From: Sipunculus nudus
Taxonomy: Eukaryota > Annelida > Sipuncula > Golfingiida > Sipunculidae
Assembly (NCBI GenBank): GCA_026874595.1
Contig: CM049316.1
Location: forward strand, 67,914,676-67,978,675
Length of the DNA stretch: 64,000 bases
Direction: 5' to 3'
Positions 34,222 to 45,708 of this stretch are shown here, piece by piece. The notes beneath the pieces are model-generated. The model was not told the DNA's origin and made no database searches. It was given only the letters and a program-made list of their open reading frames with translations. Positions within the stretch are counted from its first letter, which is position 1. Every line of letters begins with the position of its first letter. The position numbers were made by a program, and so were the translations under genes.

Positions 34222-35390
34222 ATGAGAGATTTCAAACTTGGAAAATTTGTTGACGATCCCGAACCTGATCAACTTGAACAGTTGACAAAGGAACAGTTGT
34301 TGCGTTTGGGACAACACTTAAGTGTGTGAAACAAGCTTTTAGAAAGTCTGGTATCATTGCAAAAATCATGCAAGATCTAGTTAGCAAAGGTTTACTTGAA
34401 GAAAGTGAAATGGAAACATAAAAAAATGACAGCCTTGCTTTGCAATTAGAATTTTAAAAGTTGGAAATGCAGCATTGGCTAGCATTAAAAAAGAGGGAAG
34501 AACGGTTAGAATAAGAAAGACTAGAAAAAGAAAATTAAATTGAGTTAAAACTACTGGAGTTAAACAGACTTAGACCAGAACATAGTCCACATGCTCCCCC
34601 AACTCACAGTTTTGATGTTACTAACCACATCAGACTTGTCTCACCTTTTCAAGAAAAAGATGTTGATAAATATTTCTTACACTTTGAGAAAGTAGCTTAA
34701 AATTTAAAATGGCTAAAGGAAAATTGGACTATGCTTTTACAAAGTGTATTGAATGGCAAGGCCAGGGAAGTTAATACAGAGCTTTCAGTAGAAGCTGCTG
34801 CTGACTATGACCTGGTTAAACGGTTAATCCTAAAAAGTTATGAGTTAGTTCCGGAGGCTTACCGCCAGAAATTCAGAAATTGGGAAAAGCACAAACAACA
34901 CACCTACGCCGAATTTGCTAGGACAAAGAGCAGTTGTTTGATCGCTGGTGTAGTTCTTAAAATATAAAGAAAGATTATGACAATTTGCGCCAGTTGATTT
35001 TGCTTGAAGAATTTAAGCGCTGCATTAACGCAGAGGATAAAACTTTTCTGGATGAGAAAGGTCCTGAAACACTTGACATTGCTGCTCAATTAGTTCATGA
35101 TTATTCATTAACCCACAAAATGTCCTTTACTAGAAAATCAAACCAGTCATTCACAAACGAGAATGTAAATTAGTATGGTCAAAAGAAGTTTAAAGCGCAA
35201 TTACCCAGTGTTAGTAGCCCTGATAGTTCAGCAACGTCCATTGCTACACCTCTGTCCACGTCCACCGTGCCTGAATCCAACCAAAGCCAGTCATTTTCAA
35301 AGAAAATCTGTAATTACTGCAAAAAGGAAGGTCATATAAAAAATCTGACTCCTAAAAACTTGCAAATAAACTTAAGGTTTCAAAATCTAT
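34222..35390 (+). pseudogene. gag remnant with SCAN-like capsid region and zinc knuckle
   Basis: An ATG at 34222 begins MRDFKLGKF, and the frame stops at a TGA after 35 codons. Other frames then continue gag-like sequence: a charged coiled stretch (34390-34570), then VTNHIRLVSPFQEKDVDKYF, LLQSVLNGKAREV, and LILKSYELVPEAYRQKFRN (34820-34885). The last part has the form of the SCAN fold. Near 35307 is a Cys-His knuckle start, ICNYCKKEGHIK, whose final Cys is lost in a broken frame. Established: the vertebrate SCAN domain has been traced to the capsid of Gmr1-like elements. At least four stops or frameshifts make it non-functional. Confidence 0.75.
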
Positions 35391-35656
35391 GCATAGCATA
35401 GTACAAAAGCCAGGCTTTTTTTCATGTAAATAAGGGGTACAACTCCTTTATTGGCTCTAAAAAAAGAGTTTGATGCTACGGAGGCCAACGTGCCGTCTGA
35501 CTCCAAAAAAGTTGTAGCTTGCGAGGTAATAACCTCAGTTGATTCCTGCGAGGAATTTAATAAGTCTAGGTCCTTTCAAGACTCCTGCGGAGAGTATAAT
35601 AACTCTTTTTTTATGACTCTGATAGAGTTTATGACGACACTATCAGTGTCAGTTCT

Positions 35657-36127
35657 TTGTTTGAAGAAACTGAGGTAGTAGATTCCTCACCTGACTCCGA
35701 AATGGAGTTATTTGAGCCATTCATACATGATGGTTTTGTACTACTTTTAGGTGATTTTTCAGGTTCTACCCTAATTAGAATTTTGAGGGACACTGGTTCA
35801 GGCCAGACTCTTATGTTAGCAAACACTTTGCCATTTTCTAATAGGTCTTATACTGGTGCACATGCACTTGTTAATGGTGTGTTTTCAGACAAGCAAACTT
35901 CAGTTCCGCTTCACAGTATCTATTTAAAGTCAGATATGATTTCTGTAAATATTACTGTGGGCATAAAAACTACTTTACCCTTTCAGGGAATTCAGTTGCT
36001 ACTAGGCAATGATGTTGCAGGTGACAAAGTACAGCCTCTACCAAGAGAGATAGAAAGCCGTCACTTGATCAGGACACTGATCCTGACAGTCAGGAAATTC
36101 CTGGTTTGTATCCTTCATGTGCTGTAA
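35657..36127 (+). pseudogene. Aspartic protease region
   Basis: A 156-codon frame contains LIRILRDTGSGQTLM, the retroviral-type protease active site D-[ST]-G-[SA] with Asp intact. About 70 residues on is IQLLLGNDVAG, matching the [IL]-[IL]-G-x-D flap-end motif with Asn inserted before the Asp as G-N-D. It is followed by broken frames until integrase. The position between gag and integrase fits the element's order. Confidence 0.75.
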
Positions 36128-36426
36128 CAAGATCTATGGCCAAGAAAAACACACATGAGGACAATGATCCAGATAATAACACTCTGGGAGTCACTAGTGA
36201 CTCGTCTAACGATTCACCCGTACAGGATACAGCATTTTCAAGGACAGAACTTATCGCAGAACAGCATTAGGACACTGATATTTCATGTTTGTTACCAAGG
36301 GCAGTTTCTAAAGATGAACTGTCACAGAACTCATTTTGCCTATGTTTAAAACGGAGTGCTTATGCGAAAATAGCGACCAGCTGATGTATGCGCTGATGAT
36401 GATGGGCCTTCAAACATTAAATAGTA

Positions 36427-37101
36427 ATGCCCAAAATTTTCCGCAGTGAAATTCTAAGCATGGCACATGAGCCTCCTTTACCTGGCAATTTAGGTATAAA
36501 TAAAACTTATCAGAAAGTTAGTACACACTTCTGTTGGCCTAACCTCAGGAAAGATGTTGTACAATATTGTAAATCATGCCATACATGCCAGATGGTAGGC
36601 AAGCCCAATCAGAATGAACCTCGAACTAAACATCTATAAAAACTGCTTAAAGAAAACTTCTTGTGTGAAAACCGTGATTCTCTTAGTTTGTTGCGGTATG
36701 CCTCGGACTTTCGCACAAAACTACACAATCTTTGTAAGATTGCAAAGTCAAATCTATAATTGGCACAAAGTAAAATGAAAACAAAGTATGACAAGCACAC
36801 TGTAAATAGGACGTTTGGGCCTGGTAAAAAGGCCCTTAACTTGCTTCCCGTCCCTGGCATACCTCTGCAAGCTAGGTTTTTTAGTCCTTACATTGTTGAC
36901 AAGAAAGTCAGTGATTTAAATTACATACTGTATACACCAGATCAGAAGAAGAAACAACTGTGCTATGTTAACATGTTCAAACCATATTATGACAGAAATA
37001 GCACATCAGATGTACATAATGTTACTACTGTTAATTGTGTAAAAACTGACCCTGACCCAGATCAAGCCGATACTGATTGCAAGTGTGATGTAGACATTTA
37101 G
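36427..37101 (+). pseudogene. Integrase remnant: zinc-binding and C-terminal parts, catalytic core missing
   Basis: 36460-36615 gives the H2C2 zinc domain: MAHEPPLPGNLGINKTY, FCWPNLRKDV, then CKSCHTCQ. The second His position is Asn (GNLG). Only about 110 bp separate this from LAQSKMKTKYDKH (36760), where the D,D-35-E core of over 400 bp should be, so the core is deleted. 36805-36990 is the C-terminal GPY/F-type barrel: FGPGKKALNLLPVPG, FFSPYIVDKKVSDLNYIL, CYVNMFKPYY. It lies upstream of the reverse transcriptase, unlike most Ty3/gypsy elements. Confidence 0.8.
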
Positions 37102-37139
37102 TGTGGAACAGTAGAACCTGCTGCGGAATTATGAACATT

Positions 37140-38476
37140 TGTTAAGTGACATTCCAACGCGAACTTACATATTGTGCCATGACGTCGATGTTGGCGAGGC
37201 AAGCGCAGTCAAGTAGCATCCTTATCGACTGAATCCGGAAAAGCAAAACTATCTACAGGATGAGATTCAATATTTGTTGGACAATGATTTTATTGAACCC
37301 AGTAACAGTAATTGGAGTTCACCATGTATTCTTGTGCCAAAACCTGATGGAAGTTACCATATATACACGGATTATCGAAAACTGGACTCTGTCATCAATA
37401 CTGACACGTTTCCGAGGATTGATGATTGTATTGATAGAGTCGGTAGCTCCAGATATGTTTCCAAGTTTGACTTGCTATGAGGATTCTGGCAAGTTCCGCT
37501 GACAGAACGAGCAAAAGAAGTGTCCGCATTTGTGACGCGGCAAGGACTGTACCAGTATAAAGTTATGCCGATTTGCATGAAGAACTCGCCAGCCACGTTC
37601 CAGCGCCTCATCCATATGGTTGTTTAGGGTATTTAGGGCTGCGACGCATATATTAATGACCTTATCGTGTACAGCGACACCTTGGAGAAACATCTGCAAA
37701 TTGTTCGCGACCTCTTCAAAAGACTCAGTGAAGCCCGTCTGACCATCAACTTAGTTAAATCTGAGTTTTGTCATGCACAAATATCATTTTTGGGTCATTC
37801 TGTAGGGCAGGGTCAAGTAAAACCTGTTGATGCTAAAATTAGTGCTATTTCTTCATTCCCTAGACCAGAAAACAAAAAGCAAATAATGCGTTTTCTTTTT
37901 ATGGTTAGATATTACAGTTGTGTTGTCCAAATTTTCTGCTGTAGCTGAACCTTTGACCAATTTGTTAAAGAAGAAACAAAAGTTTGCATGGAATGTCCTT
38001 TGTGAAAATGCATTTCAGAATTTTAAAACAATTTGAAGTTCACCAGTTTTAGTAGCCCCAGACTTTTGTGTACCTTTTAAGTTGGCTGTAAATGCTAATG
38101 ATACTGCTGCCGGTGCTGTGTTGTTACAAGAAGGCAGTGATGGCATAGATCATCCAATTAATCATTTTTAAAAAAAGTTTAATGCAAACCAGAAAAACTA
38201 CTCTACTATTGAAAAGAATGTTTGGCTTTGATTTTGGCATTGCAACATTTTAAAGTTTATGTTACTTCATCAGTCAAGCCTATCATTGTCTTCAGTGATC
38301 ACAATCCCCTAACGTTCATGAAAGAGTTGAAATGTAAAAATCAAAGATTATTGAGATGGAGTTTATTCTTACAGGATTACAACCTTGAAATCAAACTCAT
38401 TAAAGGAAAAGACAATGTACTTGCTGATTGCTTATCGAGATGTTTATGGAATGTTGTTAATGAGATGTTTGTGTAA
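37140..38476 (+). pseudogene. Reverse transcriptase and RNase H remnant
   Basis: The reverse transcriptase starts with HDVDVGEAS (37180) and LLDNDFIEPSNSNWSSPCIL, then DYRKLDSV and the first catalytic Asp in SKFDLL (37460-37480), followed by an in-frame TGA. The catalytic box reads YINDL (37650), so the first Asp of Y-x-D-D is Asn. Thumb words FLGHSVGQGQVKP follow. RNase H (37950-38450) shows FKLAVNANDTAAGAVLLQE, with Asn in place of the usual catalytic Asp, then VFSDHNPLTF, RLLRWSLFLQDYNLEI and KGKDNVLADCLSR. Several stops lie between. RNase H ends about 120 bp before the polypurine tract, with no integrase downstream. Confidence 0.85.
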
Positions 38477-38571
38477 TGTTGTAAATAAGATGTTCTTGAA
38501 ATATTGTAAAGATTTAGTGATTGTGATCACAAAAAGAAAGTGTCCCGAGAAAACTTTCTTTTTTTTCTTTC

Positions 38572-38582
38572 AGGAGGGGGAG
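38572..38582 (+). promoter_or_regulatory. Polypurine tract
   Basis: AGGAGGGGGAG directly precedes the TG of the 3' LTR and follows a T-rich run, as expected for the plus-strand primer. Confidence 0.8.
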
Positions 38583-39388
38583 TGCTACAGATGCCTCTTT
38601 TATTGTAAACACAGCGGTCATGGTAGTCTAGGGCTTTCTCGCCTGGCCCGGTGTTCCGGGGGTTTAATCCGTACTGGTTGAACTCTCGCGGAGTGTAGCA
38701 GCTCGCTGCCGGGCCTGTTTCGAAAGTTCTTGTCTGTGCAGGTGTATTGTTCGTTCCGATTGTTCGTGAAAGGGAACTTTCTAGAGTTTTCGGATGAAAG
38801 GTTATAAATAGGGGCTATGTTTTAGAGCCAGGGGAGGTGAGAAATTATTCCAGTGGGCACGGAAGAGTGTGTGTCAGTTTGTTGGTACTTTTCCGGTACA
38901 TGCAGCTGTTATAGGTATTCTTTGAATTTATGACGGATTCTATATAGTCTTCAGTTTACCTTACGGATCACTTCCAGGATTTCTCTTTTGGTTTACAGAG
39001 GCTGTTTTTGTGATTACATTGGACGGCTATTCTCTGAGAAGATTTGTGTGAATTGTTCATCCGGCTTATACATTTTAAAGGAGGTGTCGCTGTGACAGTG
39101 GTGGTATCCAGGTACTGTGCACTTTGTTAATTATTCTGCGTGATTGTATTGATTTGTTGCTATACTGTTCTTGTACTGGGATATTTTATTGATTTAGTGT
39201 ATTGTAATGTTAGGGTTGTTTTAAGAATAAATAATAGTTATTTGTTACCAAAAAAACAGTGACTTCCTTATTCATTCCCCTGGACATTTCACGCTGCCTA
39301 GTGTTACAGAATCTGAATTTTTTCATCTCCATAACAAAATTTAGGCTCGTCATGTCTACGTGATCTGTTGATATTAGCTTCCGTAACA
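38583..39388 (+). repeat. 3' LTR
   Basis: Starts TGCTACAGATGCCTC and ends TCCGTAACA. Collinear with 33276-34079 over about 805 bp, including GGTTATAAATAG and GGAGGTGTCGCTGTGACAG. Confidence 0.85.
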
Positions 39389-41280
39389 CTATTCACTCTC
39401 AAGATGTACTATGCGATGGAATACAACATGGCATCACATCCAAATCAACATGTACACCCGAAAAGTTAGGGTACTTTTGTCTCCAGTTTGGTTCTGTCCG
39501 GAATATTGATGTTAACAGTATTTTAATTTGATATATAAATAAGGATTGGAAAACAGGATACAGCCCTACATAAATTTATCTCCTGGCACATATATAAAGG
39601 ACGGATTTGTCAGCTTTGATACTAACTAATAATATGCAATATCATGAATAATTATTTTTTTAATGTTACACTGAAAATCTTTATTTATTAATTACGAGAA
39701 AGAAGATTGAATCAACACGGCACAATGTACTATAAAACAAATTTATGTGAAATATATATGAAGTAAAAAATATACAAGCATGCATATAATTATATATCAA
39801 TATTTTACATCAGGCAGGGCCTTTACAATGGGATGCTTTCAAAAACATGTATTTAAGAATTCATACAGTTATCTTATAATTTTTACTTGAAATGCCCCAA
39901 TAACGATCATTGAGGTTTCAAAATATAAAAGAACAGAATTAAAGCTGAAATAATTAAGATCTCCATTATCATAAGGCTTTCTGTAAACGACAGACACAGT
40001 ATATGAAAATTGTATAGCACTCTTGGTTGCGCAAGGTCCAGAATTCTCTCATCAGTTTGACTAATAGTTATATTTATTGTCATAAATAGCCCAGTAACAG
40101 TAATAATAATAGTAATAGAAGATAAAATGTGGTAATAGTAATAGTAAGAGTAATATCCGAAATAGAAAGTAATAGCAATATTTATAGTATATAGTAATTT
40201 CTATATCATACATGCAGTCAAATTTCTTCTTGTACATACATTTTTCTACCTATGTATAAACAGGATGGTTTCTATTAAAAACTTCAATATACATGCAATA
40301 TTTAATTATTATTTTAAGTCTAGGTTCCAATATGTTTTATTCAATAATTTTATCAGTATATTAAATTTTATTTAACATACACGATATGTTATAAACCATG
40401 TTATGATGTTGAAGTTCAGACGTTATTTGATTTTACAATAATTCATGGTTTGAATTCTTGTATTGGCACTAGTTTAATTGTCATTTTAAATTTCAATTTA
40501 TTAGAAAATTTGACAAAACAAACATATGGAAAACTCTGCTTGAACAATATATATTAAGCAAGACTTCTTTAATGTTTAAAAAAATAAGTTGTCAATTTAA
40601 AAAAAAACCGCTGAGGTGTCATAGCTGATGCGACAGGTCAGCTGAATCTTTCTCTGACACCAACCGTATCGAGCAGAAACAGGCGCAAATTCATCGAACT
40701 TCCCTGTTTTATATCTAAAACATCTCTGTAGCCTCCTGTTCTTGATAAAATTGACACTGTTTAAAATCTGGTGCTACTGACACTCACGGCTGAAGTTCCA
40801 GTTCCACATGTATAAACAGCGCGTTTTCCTACTTAAAAGTCCAACCTAGCAACAGTGTCCCAGGTGGGCGAGCTAACTCCCGTGCCTTTACTTCAATTAA
40901 GTTGATAAAAATAATGGATTAACTTGCCCGCTGTTTTTTTTAAAATACTTGTAAGTTTTAAAACCTACATCATTTTTTTTATTCTTAAATTTCAATTTTA
41001 AATTTTGAAAGTGGAAATTAGAAATACAGTTACGCTCTTTACACAGCGCTTTAACTATAGGCCTATTACCTATATCGTAAGCGCTGTTTGTTATGACCTC
41101 GTATCCTGAATTGCTACACCACAGGGGAGCACTGTATTTTTGTCCAATCAGGTGAGACCTTGTGCTGGAAGATACTGCCAAGCGAGGAATACACGAAGCC
41201 AACCATGTTTATTTCGTTTTGATTGACAGCACATCGCCCCGGTAACCGTCTGAACAGGCCACAGGCTCAGAGAGAATTGC
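39389..41280. other. AT-rich non-coding
   Basis: TAATAG words at 40085-40175. The rest shows no supported gene. A minus-strand frame at 40897-41202 starts MASCIPRLA but lacks motif or splice support. Confidence 0.4.
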
Positions 41281-41441
41281 CCCAGACGTGAATTGCTAAG
41301 GGCCTTTGGCACATTGGATGCCCGGCCGGTGAGCTGTAATTCAAACGAAACGTAACAACAAAGACTGCGTGCACACCTCGCTGGCTGGTTTCAGTTCTGC
41401 AGACAACAAATACATGGCTACGCTAACACAGTCATAATGTC

Positions 41442-41648
41442 ATGCTCGAATCGGTCGATGATGCGAGAATGCAGAGGGAGCAATCAAAATTCGACCGTAA
41501 ACTCATCAAGCGGCGCCTGAAGCGCAGCTATGGGCGGAGCCAGGATGCCTGTCGAGTGTTTGTTTATTGGCATCTGGTTAACTGCTTGTCACATCATGCG
41601 CATCATGCGTTTTTTTCAGCGGACAACGAACCGCCATCTGGTGTCTAA
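41442..41648 (+). CDS. Possible short coding exon, unrecognised
   Basis: A 68-codon frame lies in a locally GC- and CpG-richer patch (41280-41740). It begins MLESVDDARMQREQSKFDR and continues with a very basic stretch LIKRRLKRSYGR, then HHAHHAFF. No homology is recognised. A second frame overlaps it (41530-41733), and neither has a clear donor. It could be a first exon or a repeat. Confidence 0.2.
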   Translation: MLESVDDARMQREQSKFDRKLIKRRLKRSYGRSQDACRVFVYWHLVNCLSHHAHHAFFSADNEPPSGV

Positions 41649-42023
41649 ATATATCATAAACGGTCAAAGCTGGCAGCGTAAAAATCAGTTGCTTCTTTTG
41701 AAGCGCAAGATTTCCGCTGCCTCGGGAGCGTAAAATACAGTATGAGATTTGCAAATATTCTTTACGGATTTATTTTGTGTTACTGCTCCTTATCCACATT
41801 TTCAAGATATGATATATAAGTTAGGTTAAAAGCCACGCTGAGAATCTGGAAAACTTCTAAAAGCTATACTAAACATTAGGAAATTACCGTAAATCTTGTA
41901 GCCCACAAACGCCTGCTTGTTGTTGAGTCGCTGAAGAAACTGCCAATAGGCCAAGCAGTAATCCCCTAATATGGAGGATTCTCTCAAGCGTTCAACATAT
42001 CACGTGACTAGATTTGATTTATA

Positions 42024-42096
42024 CAATAGACCATTTCAGCATCTCGCGACTCGCAATGCATGCTAGTCAGGGTCAAAGGTCACCATTACCAAAACA
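42024..42096 (+). repeat. Left arm of a long-range inverted repeat
   Basis: CAATAGACCATTTCAGCAT (42024-42042), and AAAGGTCACCATTACCAAAA plus two further bases (42075-42096), recur as exact reverse complements at 45690-45708 and 45626-45647, in matching order and similar spacing. Confidence 0.8.
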
Positions 42097-43138
42097 CGTT
42101 CCTTGACCAGACATGTGCAATGCAGAAATGGCGGAACGTCACGTTCCAACCCTTTCTATATATCTATTAATATTTTCAGTGGACGCCTCCTATAGAAAAT
42201 GGCACCCTTTATAAGTGTTACACATTGCTCCTAAGCAGGTTAGAGCTCTTCTGCTGGCCTCTTTAAACAAAGTGTTACAAATACGGGCACTTGTGCAGTC
42301 GCTCACTCCATGTGGCTCACAGAATCACACTGGTGAAATATTCAAGTGGACACGTGACGGTGCTTTACATTAAACTTATTAATATGTAGAAATGTCTTTG
42401 TCAACACTTTTATACGAAGGTTAGTAACCATTTATTAATCATGAGTATTTAGATTAGATAAAAGTTTTTTTTCTCGAAATGCATCTCTATAACCATCTCA
42501 AATTTCATTGTCCTGATTCCTGTGTAAGGGAGTGTGTTGATAACTTAATAACAATTTATTATAATACTGTTATGTTGAAGGCCAGTGTTTCAAAACATAA
42601 TTCCCTTTAGTCCAGATAATGCTTTAATATTTTTTATATTTCCTAATAATAATCCGCACTAATCACTGAGGAAATAATGAATACTGATAACTCTCTGACC
42701 CTGTCATGGACAAAACGGAATCGTCCGAAATGTTTCACGTAAATGTTTACAGTTCAGCATGCAAAACTGCGGGACAAGATTATTATTTCAAAATTTACAA
42801 AAATGTCTTTAACAATTGGGTAATGGGATGGTAAATATAATTTATAATATAGCTTTTGGGGAGCAAATCAAGACATTAAAAAATTTATTATAATGCAAAA
42901 CTTGTAAACATAACTGTTTACCCTGTTATTTGTCACTGTTAATGCGTAATATATTATTAGCCTTCTGTTGAAGATGTTTATGGCTTTCATGATCTAGGAT
43001 AAATATTTAAGTGTCAAAGAACTTGAGAAAATATGATCATTAGAGAGTTTTTGTATGGAAGCTTTTCATGGATTTGCCAATGTCATGTGCAGAAATATAA
43101 TATTTATATATAAATTATGCTACTGGCGTGTATATATA

Positions 43139-43190
<52 letters not shown>

Positions 43191-43782
43191 CTGGACATCA
43201 CAAACAAAGCAGACCATCTTCAGTAAATAAAAATTTTACTTAAACATGACATGTCAGTTGAACGATTTAAACATGACTAAAACGCAGTGGGGAAAAAAGC
43301 AAATATATTTACTATATGGAAGTCCTTTTATAGCATACGCTTTTTTCAGCTTACATTTTCCTTTTTTATAGTTTTTATGGAGTTTTAACAATAATAAATT
43401 CTTGAGAATCCTCAGAATACAAAGTGTATAATACGTATGCTAAAAATAATATACTTTTATTATAAAATTATTAAATTTTACTTCATACAAGTGCTTTGGA
43501 CCAGCTGCTGTTAGACAAGGGCACAATACACACCGATACACTGAACATCAAAGGGGCAGACCATATATGCATGTGTGTACCTTTCATGTACCAAATACCT
43601 TTCATCAATCAATAAACAATTCATGCTTAATTGGTGTTTTATGCATGGACATTTTGGGAGTGTGTTGCCTCCCCTACATTTTTTTTTGGAAAAATGTAAT
43701 ATATTAGGTCTGTATGAAGCATATAAGGGCAGTTTCCTTGGAACATATAAAACATTGACTGCATAAATCACAAAAGTACCAT

Positions 43783-43824
<42 letters not shown>

Positions 43825-44775
43825 ATTTATTTTAATATGTTAATATAGACATAAACATTGAAGTTTATCATATCTTTCAGATTTAACATTCATTAAAATA
43901 ACTCTATCATGAACAAAAGTGGGGGGGGGGGGGGCACTTTCTGCCACTTCTCTTTACAGAGGTATGTGTCAAGCACTGGTTCTACATTATTAAAGAGCTG
44001 AAATGTTATATCATAATAGATATGGGTGTAAAAGGTGTAATATATTTCTCTCAAGTGTTACTTAATCATTTGTACTTCTACTGGTCCACTTCCTACAGAA
44101 ATTTGACAGATTAGTAAAAACGTCAAGAGTATGTCATTTAAATCTAATTAATTCGAATCAATGGCATAGGCCAGAAAAAAATATAGCTTTTTATATATTG
44201 TAATTTTGATGCATGGCACATAATTGTTATTTAGAGGATGTTGCAATGAAGATTTTTTCTCACCTCCCCCCCCCCCCCCCCCCCCCTCTTTCCCCATTGG
44301 TATCAAATGGCTCACCCCTTACCAGAAACTTGGCATCAGGCATAACTAACTAAATAAGACTTGCCTGACCCCCCCCCCCCCCCCCCCCCCCACCGTAGTA
44401 TTCCCATTTGGTTTTGAAGGCCTATGAGACAAACTGTTTAAAGCTAATGGTAAATATGAAATATATTTTTAATTTTCTTAGGGTCAATTTTTCATCAAAT
44501 ATCTTGCATAATCAGACAGACAGGCACTGTGGCCTCCTGTTTCTGGCTTTTCATCAACTGTACATCTGTTTTGTAATATTTAATGTTTTTAGGTGAGATA
44601 CTTTTAATGTTGCGAGTGACAGATATTTGTTTTTGTAAAATCTCAACTATTACCATATAACTTTATTGTTATTGCTGAGTGTGAAAGTTTTATTATTCAT
44701 AAGTAGGAGCTAAATGGCAGTGTCCACACATTTAAGAAACAAAATAAAACATGAAAAGATGGGTAATACATATTG

Positions 44776-44837
<62 letters not shown>

Positions 44838-44998
44838 CTTTAAAACTCTAATCTACTGAACTTTTTATAATATTAATAATATAGCTCAATATTAATTATA
44901 TAAAAAATTATCATATAGTTTATAGTTATATGTTTATTTTGAACTAATAAAAATTATTAATTAACAAGCTAAAGCTAAAAATAAGTTCATTTAACAGG

Positions 44999-45029
<31 letters not shown>

Positions 45030-45200
45030 TATTTTTAAATTAGAATAGTAGTTGTAAATTAATATATTATAGCGAGTAAAAAACTGTCAATAAGTACATG
45101 TAACAAGAATATATGGTAACGGCTAGGTGTATATATATATATTTGTAACAATGTACCGCTATCAGTAAATTTACTCCCGTCATTCATGTTATGATTAAAA

Positions 45201-45240
<40 letters not shown>

Positions 45241-45259
45241 TTATATATATATATACATT

Positions 45260-45305
<46 letters not shown>

Positions 45306-45625
45306 CAAGATAGTATAGTCTATACCATTTTAAACAAAAATTGTTTATGTACGCGCCGATCTGCTGGCAACTTGCACCCACGTGTGCGTGACACGGCCTT
45401 GGTGCCTTCGTTCACTGATCAGAACTCGCACAACGCACGTGTTGTTTCCCCGGTTTTTTCACAGACTAGCTGGCACTGTTTTCACAAACCATGTGTACCA
45501 TTGATACAATGTTTCACGACATTGTTTCGGACGAGGCATGTTAAACCCAGAGAAACAAGTAACACAGTGTATCTGCTGCGTCTGACAAAAGGAAGCGGCA
45601 GAAGTTGTCAGGACCGCATGTAGTT
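42097..45625. other. AT-rich DNA between inverted arms, with many microsatellites
   Basis: Non-coding. (AT)n tracts lie at 43131-43190, 43789-43822, 44780-44835, 44999-45026 and 45203-45302. There is a G14 run at 43921-43934, a C21 run at 44266-44286 and a C23 run at 44369-44391. A GC-richer patch at 45355-45620 abuts the right arm. No transposase frame was found. Confidence 0.6.
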
Positions 45626-45708
45626 TGTTTTGGTAATGGTGACCTTTTACCTTGGGCTCAAGGTCGGTCATCGCACATGCGCGCCTGAAATGCTGAAATG
45701 GTCTATTG
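45626..45708 (-). repeat. Right arm of the long-range inverted repeat
   Basis: Reverse complement of 42024-42096: TGTTTTGGTAATGGTGACCT (start of a 22-base match) and ATGCTGAAATGGTCTATTG. The bases between the two matched blocks have diverged. Confidence 0.8.

Larger units (their letters stand above)
33276..39388 (+). mobile_element. Decayed Ty3/gypsy-class LTR retrotransposon, Gmr1-like domain order
   Basis: Seen: two related ~805-bp LTRs (33276-34079, 38583-39388) with ends TGTTAC/GTAACA (5' copy end mutated), a primer site at 34086-34103 and a polypurine tract at 38572-38582. Between them, in one orientation, lie gag, Cys-His knuckle, protease, integrase (zinc-binding and C-terminal parts), reverse transcriptase and RNase H. 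Integrase precedes reverse transcriptase, and RNase H runs straight into the 3' LTR. Family knowledge: Ty3/gypsy elements normally carry integrase last; the Gmr1 group has the copia-like order seen here. The element is dead: several stops and frameshifts, no integrase core, and catalytic substitutions. Flanks CTGT and CTAT may be a decayed 4-bp target duplication. The LTRs differ at roughly one site in ten by eye, so the insertion is old. Confidence 0.85.

Noticed and set aside
37139..37260. Possible junction of two different retroelements between integrase and reverse transcriptase
   Set aside because: The linker and RT leader are in the same orientation and order expected for Gmr1-like elements, and no LTR or target duplication lies here. 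It remains an alternative to test, not a preferred reading.
45372..45623. 83-codon plus-strand ORF in a GC-rich patch
   Set aside because: It adjoins the inverted-repeat arm, overlaps another frame on the other strand, and shows no recognisable motif or splice borders.
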